Assembly: GCF_020042285.1 (NCBI RefSeq) | Contig: NZ_CP083388.1 | Span: 372,001-436,000 of the forward strand | From: Ferruginibacter albus | GTDB taxonomy: Bacteria; Bacteroidota; Bacteroidia; Chitinophagales; Chitinophagaceae | Length of the DNA: 64,000 nucleotides | Direction of reading: 5' to 3' | Part shown: positions 1-9,574 of the stretch, in pieces | Layout: each line of letters begins with the position of its first letter | Numbering within the stretch: position 1 is the stretch's first letter | Notes under the pieces: generated by a model | What the model saw: the letters and a program-made list of their open reading frames with translations, nothing else | What the model was told of the DNA's origin: nothing | Databases searched by the model: none | Position numbers and translations under genes: made by a program

Positions 1-56
1 GCTTGTTCTTGTGTTAAGCCAACTTTTTCTACTAAATGATTGATTAGTTCTTGCAT
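1..56 (-). CDS. 5' end of a hypothetical protein, cut by window edge
   Basis: A reading frame starts with ATG at 56 on the minus strand and is open to the window edge, giving 18 complete codons that begin MQELINHLVEKVGLTQEQ. The amphipathic helical start looks like a small soluble protein, but the family cannot be named from this piece. It lies 33 bp downstream of relA/spoT on the same strand, so it may be co-transcribed with it. Confidence 0.45.
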   Translation of the reverse strand, partial: MQELINHLVEKVGLTQEQ

Positions 57-88
57 TTTATAAAATTTAATTTTGTTATTAATAAGCC

Positions 89-2338
89 TTACTCTGTATC
101 ATATCTTTCTACTCTTTCAATTCCCGGTAAAGTTAGTAAGCGATCGCATAATTCATCCAATTCTTCTCTATCGTGTACAAATATTTTTATGTTGCCTTCA
201 AATACACCTTCTTTTGCTTCGATCGTCATGGCGGAAATATTAAACTTCATTTCACCGCTTATTAAATTAGTTATTTTATGGATCACGCCCACATCATCCA
301 ATCCAACAATTTTTAATCCTGTTAAGAAAGAAATTTCTTTGTTCTTTGCCCATTTGGTTTTTACAATGCGATGTCCATAATTTGCCATTAACCTGGCTGC
401 ATTCGGGCAATTGGTGCGATGGATCTTCAAGCCTTCTCCTGAAGTTACAAAGCCAAATACATCATCACCGGGAATTGGCTTGCAGCAATTTGCCAAAGAA
501 TATTTTATACGGTCGCTGCTTTCACCAAAAATTATAAGCTCAGTATCTTTTTTATTAAATACTTTTTGAGTGTGATCAATTTCAGCTTTGTCCTCTTCAA
601 CGTGATGTGGCTTTTCCTTTTTAGGCTGCTCCAGGCGTTCGCCCAAAACATGAAACTCTTTTAACTCTTTAAGATCTATTTCTTTAATAGCAATTTTATA
701 AAAAAGATCAAGGTGAGAATTGAGTTTATAAAAAGCTACTACTTCATCAATATTACCCGGACTGAATGTTGCTCCAATTCCTTCAAACTTACGTTGCAGC
801 GTGTACTTGCCATCATCAGCAATCGATTTCTTCTCTTCCCGTAACGCATCCTTTATTTTAGTTCTTGCTTTGGCAGTAACTACAAAATTCAACCAGTCCT
901 CAGTTGGCTTTTGCTTAGCACTGGTGATAATTTCAACCTGGTCACCGCTTTTTAATTTATAACTGATAGGTACCAGTTTGTGATTTACTTTGGCGCCAAT
1001 ACAACGACTACCTACTACAGAGTGAACCATAAATGCAAAGTCCAATGCTGTAGCACCCGCCGGCAACATCTTCACATCTCCTTTAGGGGTGTACACATAT
1101 ATTTCTTCAGTAAGAAAAGAAGTTTTAAAGTCTTGTAAAAAATCTATTGTGTTACTGTCCTGGTTAGCAAGCGCTTCCCTTATCTGATGAAACCATTTGT
1201 CAAAGCGACTTTCATCGGTGGTGCCTTCTTTGTATTTCCAATGTGCGGCCAAACCTTTTTCAGCAATCTCGTTCATACGTTTGGAGCGTATCTGCACTTC
1301 CACCCATTTTCCCTGCGGCCCCATTACTGTTGTATGTAATGCTTCATATCCATTGCTTTTCGGATTACTCAGCCAGTCTCTTAACCGTTCGGGAGAAGGA
1401 TTGTATTCATCTGTAATAGTACTGTACACTTTCCAGCAATCTTCTTTTTCTTTATCAGGAGCAGAATCAACGATTATTCTTATTGCAAACAGGTCATACA
1501 CTTCTTCAAATGTTACCCCTTTCTTTTTGATTTTACTCCAGATAGAATGAATGCTTTTAGGACGGCCATAGATATCGAATTTAACGTCACTCTTTTCCAG
1601 TTTTTCTTTTAACGGGCGAATAAAGTCATTAATATAACGGGTACGTTCACGCTTGGTATCATTCAACTTTTGCGCAATGGAACGATAAGCTTCAGGTTCG
1701 AGATATTTCATCGATAGATCTTCCAACTCTGTTTTTATGGAATACAATCCCATACGATGCGCCAACGGTGCATATACGTAAACGGTTTCGCTGCTTATCT
1801 TCAATTGCTTCTCCCGTTTCATGCTATCGAGCGTACGCATATTGTGGAGGCGATCAGCTAATTTTATAAGGATTACTCTTGGGTCATCCGTTAACGTTAG
1901 TAATATCTTTTTAAAATTCTCTGCCTGTTGCGTGGTATTGCTGTTGGCGTCCATCACGGTGCTTATCTTAGTAAGCCCGTCTACTATTTTGGAAATCTCA
2001 TTTCCAAATTCGTGCTGAATATCTTCCAGTGTTACGTCCGTGTCTTCAACAGTATCATGCAGCAATGCGCAAATGGTACTACGAACCCCAAGCCCGATCT
2101 CTTCCACGCATATCAATGCCACAGCGATAGGATGAAGAATGTAGGGCTCGCCGCTTTTACGACGCATCGTTTTATGCGCTTCTACAGCTATTTCAAAAGC
2201 AGTACGAACTGCTTCTTTATCGCCGGGTTTCAACTTTGGCTTTAATGCCCGTAATAAGCCGCGGTACTGGCGCAGTATCTCTTTTTTTTCTTCTTCCTCG
2301 CTTAAATTGTACTTATGTATTTTAACGGTGGTTTCCAT
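89..2338 (-). CDS. relA/spoT: Bifunctional (p)ppGpp synthetase/hydrolase (RelA/SpoT family)
   Basis: This enzyme makes and degrades the alarmone (p)ppGpp in the stringent response. The 749-residue length is normal for a full 'long' Rsh protein. Domains in order are an HD hydrolase (His94-Asp95 in ALLHDTVEDT), the nucleotidyltransferase domain (GRPKSIHSIWSKIKKKG, then the YDLFAIRIIVD strand, about 255-375), a TGS domain starting near IYVYTPKGD (about 410-470), and a C-terminal ACT domain (LTGLKIVGLDDVGVIHKIT). An intact HD motif together with an intact synthetase core suggests both activities; this is family knowledge and was not tested here. It is transcribed divergently from the small secreted protein at 2422. 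Confidence 0.95.
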   Translation of the reverse strand: METTVKIHKYNLSEEEEKKEILRQYRGLLRALKPKLKPGDKEAVRTAFEIAVEAHKTMRRKSGEPYILHPIAVALICVEEIGLGVRSTICALLHDTVEDTDVTLEDIQHEFGNEISKIVDGLTKISTVMDANSNTTQQAENFKKILLTLTDDPRVILIKLADRLHNMRTLDSMKREKQLKISSETVYVYAPLAHRMGLYSIKTELEDLSMKYLEPEAYRSIAQKLNDTKRERTRYINDFIRPLKEKLEKSDVKFDIYGRPKSIHSIWSKIKKKGVTFEEVYDLFAIRIIVDSAPDKEKEDCWKVYSTITDEYNPSPERLRDWLSNPKSNGYEALHTTVMGPQGKWVEVQIRSKRMNEIAEKGLAAHWKYKEGTTDESRFDKWFHQIREALANQDSNTIDFLQDFKTSFLTEEIYVYTPKGDVKMLPAGATALDFAFMVHSVVGSRCIGAKVNHKLVPISYKLKSGDQVEIITSAKQKPTEDWLNFVVTAKARTKIKDALREEKKSIADDGKYTLQRKFEGIGATFSPGNIDEVVAFYKLNSHLDLFYKIAIKEIDLKELKEFHVLGERLEQPKKEKPHHVEEDKAEIDHTQKVFNKKDTELIIFGESSDRIKYSLANCCKPIPGDDVFGFVTSGEGLKIHRTNCPNAARLMANYGHRIVKTKWAKNKEISFLTGLKIVGLDDVGVIHKITNLISGEMKFNISAMTIEAKEGVFEGNIKIFVHDREELDELCDRLLTLPGIERVERYDTE

Positions 2339-2406
2339 GCATTACGAATTTACGTAAAAGGGATGAATGAGAGATTTAGGTTATTTTAGTGAAAACGATG
2401 TAAAAG

Positions 2407-2414
2407 TATATTTG
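2407..2414 (+). promoter_or_regulatory. Bacteroidota -7 box TATATTTG
   Basis: The octamer matches the Bacteroidota primary sigma factor -7 consensus TAnnTTTG. It lies 7 bp before the ATG at 2422, so the leader would be extremely short. No exact TTTG -33 box is at the expected distance; TTTA near 2385 is the closest. Confidence 0.45.
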
Positions 2415-2421
2415 TTGTTAG

Positions 2422-2994
2422 ATGAAACTCTTATTGATTTTTATTTTTTTGAGCATAAGCTACCTTTCTTATTGCCAGGAGGATTTGCAAAACATTTATG
2501 CAATGACAATTACCAGTAGGCTAAAGAAAGAAGGATATGTTTCCCGGAAAAAGATCATTTTAAATGATTCGACTCAACAGGATTTTAAAAACACGAGATC
2601 TTTCCTAATATTTATAAGCAGGCATAGCATACATTTCGATAGTGTCCATAATAAATTCGATACTACTGCCTGGTTTGGAAATTTTAAGGAATTGAGAGAT
2701 ACAGTGTTTTCGTTAAGACCTTATTTTTCATCTTCTGATTCCATTAAAGTAATGTCGCAAACAGATCTGCATAAAATAGGAGGCTGGAGTGGTTTTTATA
2801 AAAAGTTTCCTAAATATGCCGGTATTGTTTCTCTGTCTCCTGTTTATTTTGATAAAAGCCGAACAAAGGCGTTTGTTTGCTTGGATCTGGCCAGAACTAA
2901 ATGCGGTACCGGAAACCGCAGCTATCATTATTTTAAAAAAGATGATAAGGGAATTTGGTATGCTGTCTCAAACCTAATGGCGTTTTTACAATAG
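2422..2994 (+). CDS. Secreted hypothetical protein
   Basis: I do not recognise a family. The first 19 residues (MKLLLIFIFLSISYLSYCQ) form a typical Bacteroidota signal peptide with cleavage near Cys-Gln, so the protein is probably periplasmic or outer-membrane associated. The mature part is about 170 residues, mixed charge, with a Cys pair near the C-terminus (CLDLARTKCGTG). There is no sorting domain and no transmembrane helix after the signal. It has its own probable promoter and faces the SGNH hydrolase gene convergently. Confidence 0.65.
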   Translation: MKLLLIFIFLSISYLSYCQEDLQNIYAMTITSRLKKEGYVSRKKIILNDSTQQDFKNTRSFLIFISRHSIHFDSVHNKFDTTAWFGNFKELRDTVFSLRPYFSSSDSIKVMSQTDLHKIGGWSGFYKKFPKYAGIVSLSPVYFDKSRTKAFVCLDLARTKCGTGNRSYHYFKKDDKGIWYAVSNLMAFLQ

Positions 2995-3041
2995 ATTTGA
3001 AAAGACAGAAAGTTGCCGGTATTTAAACCACGCCCAAAAAA

Positions 3042-4682
3042 TTATTTTAAAAATTTTCCATTTTGTATTTGTGTTCCGGTAATTAGCTGAAGATAATATT
3101 GTCCTGCCGGAAAATTCCCTACTGGCACCACTTCATTCGTTTTCCATCGTTTGCTCAAAACTCTTATACCTGATTGATCATAAATATTTAATATGCCGGA
3201 TGAAATGGAAGATGAAGTCAGTTTAATATAATCATTGACCGGGTTAGGATTTACCTGCAATGCCGGTGAAAGGTTATCTTTTGCAGCTGATATAATATTG
3301 CTGTAAGTGATTCCGCCATCTTTATCGATCATTTTCATTCTATAATAAATAGCAGGTAAGTTTTTCGCAGACATATCATTGTATTCATACAAATTATTTC
3401 CATCTCCCTTTGTTGATATTGTACTTACTGCCTCAAAACTTTTTCCGTCAACAGAACGTTCAATTATAAATTCTTTTGTGTTCAATTCATTTCCGGTTGC
3501 CCATTTAAGCTGAATTCCATTTTCGCTTTTAGCGGCATTAAAAGAAAGCAATTGTAACGGTAATGGAACAGAAGTAGTAAAGCTGAATGTGTTTTTGTCG
3601 TTAATACCTTTAAAGGAAATATTGTCGCTGTTAAAAAAAGCACCCTGCTCAATTAATAAATAATATTTAGTAGCATTACTCAGCATTGTATTAAAATGTA
3701 AGCTCACATTGCCGCTACTTAAAACAACGTTGTAATCGTTGCCCGTAAAAGATTCTACCAATGCATCATTACTAAATCTTCTAAGTTCAATTTTCCCTGT
3801 TCCGGTGGTGGTGATGGGTTTGTCAAAGTTTAGCGAAACAGTTAAATTCCTGTTGGCATTGGTGCTGTTATTTTCAGGGTTTGAATGCATGATCACCGGA
3901 GGTGTAAACCCTAAGCGTGTGCAAATTGTATCCAATATTTTTTTAGATACAACACGGGAAAAGAAAATATAATGTCCCGAATTATTCACATGGATGTCAT
4001 CCGATTTATAACTGGTAACAATTTTGCCATCCGCGTCCGCAACGGTGCTCCAAAAGTCTAACGCTTTATCTCCGAATTGTGTATATACCCAATCCCGCTG
4101 AGCTTTAAGAGAATCTCTCATACTATTGCTGATATCATTCCGCGGTTGTGAAGTAGTCACCCAAACCGGCACATTGGCTGCATCAGCCAATGCTATAGCT
4201 CTTGCATAGTTTGCTTTTTGTTCCGAAAGCCAGAATCCATTTGCAACATCATTCGTAGGTAAATTAATAATGATAGCGTCGGGATTATAACTTAATGCAG
4301 CAGTAATATTCCTGCCCGCATCCGGCGATGGACGATCAGAAGGTGGTGTAAAACCTGTTGGACATAAAACCTGGTAAGTAGTGTAACCTCCCAAAGCAAG
4401 ATTGATAATATTGCTGGAAGCATTTTTTGATCTAACGTAAGCAGCAAAGCGACTTACATATGAACTATCCATAGTGCTGGCACCGGTACCAAAAGAGGTA
4501 GACGACCCTAATACAACAATGGTATAAGCATGAATACAATTAATAACATCCGTATCAGTAGGAGGTACAAACAAAGAATGCTTTGAAAATTCTTTATTTA
4601 TTATATAGTGAGGACCACCCTGAGTAGAATACATTGATATGCATGCAATGAATATCAATGCAAAAGCAGATAGTTTTGACAT
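3042..4682 (-). CDS. Secreted SGNH/GDSL hydrolase with Ig-like domain and T9SS sorting tail
   Basis: An N-terminal signal is followed by an SGNH esterase domain. Block I reads VVLGSSTSFGTG with Ser61 as likely nucleophile (GSS replaces the usual GDS), block III has LPTND (Asn144) and block V has DDIH (Asp228/His231), so the catalytic set is complete. Residues about 260-370 resemble a bacterial Ig-like (Big_5) module. A type A T9SS C-terminal domain follows (NPNPVNDYIKL, ending in QNGKFLK). The architecture points to a surface-exported carbohydrate or lipid esterase; the substrate cannot be inferred. The tail resembles that of the glycosidase at 61518, showing that both are T9SS cargo. Confidence 0.85.
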   Translation of the reverse strand: MSKLSAFALIFIACISMYSTQGGPHYIINKEFSKHSLFVPPTDTDVINCIHAYTIVVLGSSTSFGTGASTMDSSYVSRFAAYVRSKNASSNIINLALGGYTTYQVLCPTGFTPPSDRPSPDAGRNITAALSYNPDAIIINLPTNDVANGFWLSEQKANYARAIALADAANVPVWVTTSQPRNDISNSMRDSLKAQRDWVYTQFGDKALDFWSTVADADGKIVTSYKSDDIHVNNSGHYIFFSRVVSKKILDTICTRLGFTPPVIMHSNPENNSTNANRNLTVSLNFDKPITTTGTGKIELRRFSNDALVESFTGNDYNVVLSSGNVSLHFNTMLSNATKYYLLIEQGAFFNSDNISFKGINDKNTFSFTTSVPLPLQLLSFNAAKSENGIQLKWATGNELNTKEFIIERSVDGKSFEAVSTISTKGDGNNLYEYNDMSAKNLPAIYYRMKMIDKDGGITYSNIISAAKDNLSPALQVNPNPVNDYIKLTSSSISSGILNIYDQSGIRVLSKRWKTNEVVPVGNFPAGQYYLQLITGTQIQNGKFLK

Positions 4683-4888
4683 AAATTCTTTTAATTAATT
4701 ACGAAAAGGAATAGTGGAATTTTTTATAGGTACGATTCTCCGAAGGATATTATAATACGAAGGATAAGAAACTGTAATTGTTGCTATAAAAGTAAACTCT
4801 ATTTTTGAAATAAAAGATATATGCTTTCAAAATATTCTCATTTTTAGTAATAATATAATCTTCCTTTTAATCTTTGCCTGATTTACCT

Positions 4889-4896
4889 TAATTTTG
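4889..4896 (+). promoter_or_regulatory. Probable promoter (-7 box TAATTTTG) of tRNA-Leu/tig
   Basis: An exact TAnnTTTG match ends 32 bp before the tRNA. A TTTG at 4873-4876 is only 12 bp upstream, closer than the usual spacing of about 19. No terminator separates tRNA-Leu from the trigger factor gene, so the box may drive both. Confidence 0.5.
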
Positions 4897-4928
4897 CACC
4901 CCCAATACGTTTTCAACTCGAAAACAAC

Positions 4929-5010
4929 CCGGATGTGGCGAAATTGGCAGACGCACTAGACTTAGGATCTAGCGGAGCAATCCATGTAGGTTCGACCCCT
5001 ATCATCCGGA
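4929..5010 (+). tRNA. tRNA-Leu (anticodon UAG)
   Basis: An acceptor stem CCGGATG pairs with CATCCGG before discriminator A5010. The anticodon stem CTAGA/TCTAG closes a seven-base loop CTTAGGA with anticodon TAG, which reads CUA and related leucine codons. The T arm is GTAGG-TTCGACC-CCTAT. The extended variable region expected of a class II leucine tRNA is present, and CCA is not encoded. It lies 45 bp upstream of tig. Confidence 0.95.
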
Positions 5011-5055
5011 CAAAAGCTTTCAGCATTAAGCTTTAAGCTAAAAGCTAGAAAAGAA

Positions 5056-6423
5056 ATGGCTACAGTAACAAAAGAGAACATCGGTTTATTGAACGAAAAG
5101 TTAACCGTGAAGTTGAGCAAGGAAGATTACTTTCCTTCGTTTGAAAAAAAATTAAAAGAATACAGCAAGCAAGCAAATATTCCAGGTTTTAGAAAGGGCA
5201 TGGTGCCGGTAGGAATGGTGAAAAAAATGTACGGCTCTTCTTTATATGCCGACGAAGTTTTACGTACCGCCGAAAAAGAATTATACAATTACATCAGCAA
5301 CGAAAAGCCAGACATTTTCGCCCATCCGTTAGCACTTACCGCGGATATTCATAAGCTTGACCTAAACAATCCTTCTGAATACGAATTTGGTTTTGAGATT
5401 GGTTTAAAACCATCTTTTGAAATTGCTCCGTTGAGCAAAGCCAATCTTACTTTTCATAAAGTAAAAGTTACCGATGAAATGGTGCAGGATGAAATCAACC
5501 GCATGCAGATCAAAGGAGGTAACATGACAGAACCCGAAGTAATTGATAACGATGAAAATGTGGTAAATGTTTTATTCACTGAATCGGATGCAAGCGGTAA
5601 TGTTATAGAAGGCGGTATTACAAAAGAAAACTCTTTATTACTTAAATATTTCAGCCCTGCTTTGAAAGCACAATTAATGGGCAAAAAGAAAGATGATACT
5701 GTTGTTTTTCAATTAGCACAAAGCTTTGAAGGCGATAAGCTGGAAATGATCTTACAAGATCTTGGTTTTGCAAAAGATGACACAGCTGCAGCTCAAAAAT
5801 ATTTCAAACTAGCCATAACAAAAGTTGGATTGGTTGAAAAAAGAGCATTGGATGAAACCTTTTTTAATGAAGTATTTCCAGGTGCAGCAGTTGCAACAGA
5901 AGATGAATTCAGAAATAAATTAAGAGAAGAGATTCAACAATATTGGGATAGCCAAAGTCGTAATCAATTGCACGACCAGATATATCATTTTCTGTTAGAT
6001 GAAACAAAGATGGAATTTCCTGAAGCTTTTTTAAAACGTTGGTTACAAAACGGCGGCGAAAAGCCAAAAACTGCCGATGAAGCAGAAGCGGAATTTCCTT
6101 TGTTCAGCAGCCAATTAAAATGGACATTGATCAGCGATAAATTAGTTAAGGATAATAATTTGGAAGTAACGCAACAAGAGCTGAGAGATTTCTTAAAGCA
6201 GGAAGTTACCCGTTATATGGGCAACATGAATTTAGGCGATGATACAAGCTGGTTAGACAGCTATGTTGACCGCATGATGCAGGACGAAAAACAAATTGAC
6301 GGAAGTTATCGTCGTTTGATAACTGAAAAATTATTTAACTGGGCGCAAAGCCAAACCACTCCTAAAGAAGATGAAATAACTCCTGAAGGATTGGCGGCGA
6401 TACAGCATCACCATCATCATTGA
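5056..6423 (+). CDS. tig: Trigger factor (ribosome-associated chaperone)
   Basis: Trigger factor binds the ribosome exit tunnel and shelters nascent chains. The N-terminal ribosome-binding domain carries the signature GFRKGMVP (residues 44-51). A weakly conserved FKBP-like middle region and the helical C-terminal arms follow, and 455 residues is usual for Bacteroidota. The gene heads the tig-clpP-clpP-clpX block, a common arrangement coupling folding and proteolysis. Oddly, the protein ends in five consecutive histidines (codons 6406-6420), resembling an engineered tag but encoded with mixed CAT/CAC codons in a natural context. A strong hairpin terminator follows. Confidence 0.95.
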   Translation: MATVTKENIGLLNEKLTVKLSKEDYFPSFEKKLKEYSKQANIPGFRKGMVPVGMVKKMYGSSLYADEVLRTAEKELYNYISNEKPDIFAHPLALTADIHKLDLNNPSEYEFGFEIGLKPSFEIAPLSKANLTFHKVKVTDEMVQDEINRMQIKGGNMTEPEVIDNDENVVNVLFTESDASGNVIEGGITKENSLLLKYFSPALKAQLMGKKKDDTVVFQLAQSFEGDKLEMILQDLGFAKDDTAAAQKYFKLAITKVGLVEKRALDETFFNEVFPGAAVATEDEFRNKLREEIQQYWDSQSRNQLHDQIYHFLLDETKMEFPEAFLKRWLQNGGEKPKTADEAEAEFPLFSSQLKWTLISDKLVKDNNLEVTQQELRDFLKQEVTRYMGNMNLGDDTSWLDSYVDRMMQDEKQIDGSYRRLITEKLFNWAQSQTTPKEDEITPEGLAAIQHHHHH

Positions 6424-6454
6424 TCTGAATTGGATTTATGAGATAAAATGATTG

Positions 6455-6486
6455 AAACCTTTTGCAAAAGCAAAAGGTTTTTTATT
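6455..6486 (+). terminator. Rho-independent terminator after tig
   Basis: An 11-bp perfect stem (AAACCTTTTGC / GCAAAAGGTTT) with an AAAA loop is followed by a T tract. It ends the tRNA-Leu/tig unit. Confidence 0.85.
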
Positions 6487-6572
6487 TTAAAATGATTTCT
6501 TATTTATTCGTGGCAGCCCGCCAAAAAGTCGCATTATTTTTTTCAGCACACTATTTGGGTTATTCAATCCAC

Positions 6573-6580
6573 TATATTTG
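6573..6580 (+). promoter_or_regulatory. -7 box TATATTTG upstream of clpP1
   Basis: An exact TAnnTTTG octamer lies 20 bp before the ATG at 6601, with a TTTG at 6554-6557 about 15 bp further upstream. It is placed between the tig terminator and clpP1, so clpP1 probably has its own promoter. Confidence 0.5.
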
Positions 6581-6600
6581 TTACACAATAATCTTTGTAT

Positions 6601-7293
6601 ATGAATTTTGGAAAAGAATTTGAAAAATACGCCGTAAAACATCGCGGCATCAGCAGTAATACATTGGATGGTTATATTAAACATAATGTAACCAATCTTA
6701 CACCAAACATTATTGAAGAGCGTCCCATGAACATAGCAGTAATGGACGTTTACAGCCGTTTGATGATGGACAGGATCATCTTCATGGGTTACCCCGTAAG
6801 TGATGAAGTGGCTAATATCATCACTGCACAATTATTGTTTTTGGAGAGCACCGATCGTACGAAAGATATTCAAATGTATATCAACTCCCCGGGTGGAAGT
6901 GTATATGCAGGTCTTGGAATGTACGATACAATGATGTTCGTTACACCTGACATTGCAACCATTTGCACAGGCATTGCAGCAAGTATGGCAGCCGTATTAA
7001 TGTGTGCCGGATCAAAAGGTAAACGCACAGCTCTAAAGCATAGCCGTATTATGTTACATCAGCCAAGCGGCGGAGCTGGTGGACAAGCTTCCGATATTGA
7101 GATCACCGTAAACGAGGTGAAAAAATTAAAGAAAGAATTATACGAAGTAATTGCCACTCATACCGGGCAACCTATTGAAAAGGTTGCGGAAGATTGTAGT
7201 CGTGATTACTGGCTTACTTCTTTAGAAGCAAAAGATTATGGTTTGGTAGATGAAGTATTGTTGGTAAACCCCAAAAAACAAAAGAAAGATTAA
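6601..7293 (+). CDS. clpP: ATP-dependent Clp protease proteolytic subunit, paralogue 1
   Basis: This serine peptidase barrel subunit degrades substrates unfolded by ClpX or ClpC. The catalytic triad is complete: Ser128 in GIAASMAA, His153 in MLHQPSGG and Asp202 in SRDYW. I chose the ATG at 6601; an in-frame TTG at 6595 would add only two residues. The N-terminal extension of about 35 residues is longer than in the E. coli mature enzyme. It is followed after 92 bp by a second, divergent clpP, so the two may form a mixed barrel. Confidence 0.93.
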   Translation: MNFGKEFEKYAVKHRGISSNTLDGYIKHNVTNLTPNIIEERPMNIAVMDVYSRLMMDRIIFMGYPVSDEVANIITAQLLFLESTDRTKDIQMYINSPGGSVYAGLGMYDTMMFVTPDIATICTGIAASMAAVLMCAGSKGKRTALKHSRIMLHQPSGGAGGQASDIEITVNEVKKLKKELYEVIATHTGQPIEKVAEDCSRDYWLTSLEAKDYGLVDEVLLVNPKKQKKD

Positions 7294-7385
7294 TCTATAA
7301 CATTGATTCCTGCTAATTGCACAGATGAATGAACTACTTTACATAGTGCAATTAGTTTCAGTTCGTGAAATAAAACCAATAAAAA

Positions 7386-8009
7386 ATGAAATTATATACA
7401 AACTACCGCACACGGTTAAACGAAGATGAAGAGCCTAAAGAAGCTCCCGAAAATCCAATGGAAAAAATGATGGGTAGCTGGCAGTTCGACAAAAAATTTA
7501 TAGAGCAACGAAAGATATTTTTATGGGGAGTAGTAGATGACAAAAGTGCTCGTGATATTACAGCACGCCTGCTTTATTTAGAAGCCATTGACCCGGGAAA
7601 AGAAATTACGTTTTATATAAATAGTCCTGGAGGTATTGTAACCAGTGGTATGGTAATGTACGATACCATGCAAATGATAAGTTCACCTGTAAGCACCGTA
7701 TGTATGGGGATGGCTGCCAGTATGGGAAGTATCTTATTAAGTGGTGGCGCAAAAGGTCGCAGGTTTATTTTTCCTCATGGCGAAGTTATGATACACCAGC
7801 CAAGCGGCGGTGCACAAGGTGTAAGTGCTGATCTGGAGATCATGGCAGAACAAATTAAAAAGACCAAAGAAATGGGCGCTCGTATTTTGGCAGAGAATTG
7901 CGGACAAACTTTTGAAAAAATAATGAAAGACTTTGATCGTGATTACTGGATGGATGCGAAAGAATCAGTAGCCTATGGAATTGTGGATGGCGTGATCGAC
8001 AAGATCTAA
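7386..8009 (+). CDS. clpP: ATP-dependent Clp protease proteolytic subunit, paralogue 2
   Basis: A second ClpP with its own full triad: Ser112 (GMAASMGS), His137 (MIHQPSGG) and Asp186 (DRDYW). It differs clearly from paralogue 1, especially at the N-terminus (acidic [14 protein letters not shown]), so this is an old duplication and not a recent one. The N-terminal region is where ClpX docking loops sit, so the two subunits may differ in partner choice; this is inference. It is followed by a terminator and then clpX. Confidence 0.93.
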   Translation: MKLYTNYRTRLNEDEEPKEAPENPMEKMMGSWQFDKKFIEQRKIFLWGVVDDKSARDITARLLYLEAIDPGKEITFYINSPGGIVTSGMVMYDTMQMISSPVSTVCMGMAASMGSILLSGGAKGRRFIFPHGEVMIHQPSGGAQGVSADLEIMAEQIKKTKEMGARILAENCGQTFEKIMKDFDRDYWMDAKESVAYGIVDGVIDKI

Positions 8010-8032
8010 GTATGTTTTTAATTCATAATATT

Positions 8033-8057
8033 AGCCTTGCGGAAGCAAGGCTTTTTT
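8033..8057 (+). terminator. Rho-independent terminator after clpP2
   Basis: An 8-bp stem AGCCTTGC/GCAAGGCT with a GGAA tetraloop is followed by a T run. It separates the clpP pair from clpX. Confidence 0.85.
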
Positions 8058-8151
8058 GTATTTCAGTATCTTTTGTAGGATTATTCTCCTTTCTCACAAC
8101 ATTTTGTTCAAGATTTACGTCAAATAGCTATAAATAGTGAATCTCATTGAT

Positions 8152-8159
8152 TAAATTTG
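8152..8159 (+). promoter_or_regulatory. -7 box TAAATTTG upstream of clpX
   Basis: An exact TAnnTTTG match lies 25 bp before the clpX ATG and downstream of the clpP2 terminator. No convincing -33 TTTG is present. Confidence 0.5.
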
Positions 8160-8184
8160 CGATTCATTCGGTAAAATAATTTTA

Positions 8185-9426
8185 ATGGCTAAACAGCAAA
8201 CTTTACACTGTTCGTTTTGTGGAAGAAACCGCGATGAGGTTAAAATACTCATTGCCGGTCAGGAAGGGCATATTTGTGAGAACTGCGTAGAGCATGCACA
8301 GGAAATTATCGGACAGGAATTAATGGCTTATCCTGATTCTAAAAATGTAACAAGTGGTATTGGCAAATTGACTGTCAGAAAACCGATCGAAATAAAGAAA
8401 TTTTTAGATGAATACGTGGTTGGCCAGGACGATGCGAAGAAAGTACTTTCAGTAGCAGTTTACAATCATTATAAAAGATTAAGTCAGAAAATTGAAAATG
8501 ATGTTGAGATTGAAAAAAGCAACATCATTATGGTAGGAGAAACAGGAACGGGTAAAACATTATTGGCAAAAACAATTGCTAAAATGTTGAATGTTCCGTT
8601 TGCGATTGTGGATGCAACGGTATTTACAGAAGCAGGTTATGTAGGGGAAGATGTGGAAAGCATGTTAAGCCGCTTATTACAGGCTTGTAATTACGATGTA
8701 ACTGCTGCAGAAAAAGGAATTGTATTTATTGATGAAATAGATAAGATAGCACGTAAAAGCGATAATCCTTCAATTACACGTGATGTAAGCGGAGAAGGTG
8801 TACAGCAAGGATTATTGAAGTTATTGGAAGGAACAGAAGTATTAGTTCCACCACAGGGAGGGCGTAAGCACCCTGAACAAAAGTTGATCAAAGTAAATAC
8901 ACAAAATATATTGTTTATCTGCGGTGGCGCTTTTGACGGTGTTGATAGAATAATTGCCCGCCGTGTAAATACACACTCTATCGGGTTTAATGTAAATAAA
9001 GAGCTACAGGATTTTCAACAAAAGAATTTATTGCAATTTGTAAATGCAGTAGACCTTAAACATTTTGGTTTGATACCTGAATTATTAGGTCGTTTGCCGG
9101 TAGTTACTTACCTGAATCCATTGGATGCTGAAACCTTACGCAGCATTTTAACACAGCCTAAAAACAGTCTCATCAAGCAATTCACTCGTTTGTTTGAATT
9201 GGAAAATATTGAATTGAAATTTGAACCTGCAGTATTCGACTTTATGGTTCAAAAGGCGTTGGAGTATAAATTAGGTGCTCGTGGCTTACGCAGTATCTGC
9301 GAAAGTATTTTAACCGATGCAATGTATGAACTGCCTTCTCAAAAAGTAAAAACATTTGAAGTAACGCTGGAATATGCAGAACGTAAATTCAACAGCAGCA
9401 AAATGAGCATGTTGAAAGTGGCTTAG
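8185..9426 (+). CDS. clpX: ATP-dependent Clp protease ATP-binding subunit ClpX
   Basis: ClpX is the AAA+ unfoldase that feeds substrates to ClpP. It has an N-terminal zinc-binding domain with Cys9, Cys12, Cys31 and Cys34, a Walker A motif GETGTGKT (118-125), and a Walker B VFIDEID with Asp183/Glu184. An IGF tripeptide (266-268) matches the loop that docks into ClpP, so a working ClpXP complex with the upstream ClpP subunits is likely. At 413 residues it is normal in length. Its own -7 box suggests transcription separate from the clpP pair. Confidence 0.96.
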   Translation: MAKQQTLHCSFCGRNRDEVKILIAGQEGHICENCVEHAQEIIGQELMAYPDSKNVTSGIGKLTVRKPIEIKKFLDEYVVGQDDAKKVLSVAVYNHYKRLSQKIENDVEIEKSNIIMVGETGTGKTLLAKTIAKMLNVPFAIVDATVFTEAGYVGEDVESMLSRLLQACNYDVTAAEKGIVFIDEIDKIARKSDNPSITRDVSGEGVQQGLLKLLEGTEVLVPPQGGRKHPEQKLIKVNTQNILFICGGAFDGVDRIIARRVNTHSIGFNVNKELQDFQQKNLLQFVNAVDLKHFGLIPELLGRLPVVTYLNPLDAETLRSILTQPKNSLIKQFTRLFELENIELKFEPAVFDFMVQKALEYKLGARGLRSICESILTDAMYELPSQKVKTFEVTLEYAERKFNSSKMSMLKVA

Positions 9427-9574
9427 TTTATAGGGTTACCAGTTTATTTGTTTATAGTTTTCTACATTTTTTCCTTCTGCTTTCAGTTTATTAGGTAGAT
9501 GTTTTTTTTCCATTTATTTTTACGGCCGCTTAAAATTGATATACAGATTAAATCTGAGATCGTTGAATGATGGT

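Noticed and set aside
6406..6420. Poly-His tail as a cloning artefact
   Set aside because: The downstream sequence is a native terminator and promoter region, and codons are mixed, so an engineered tag is unlikely.
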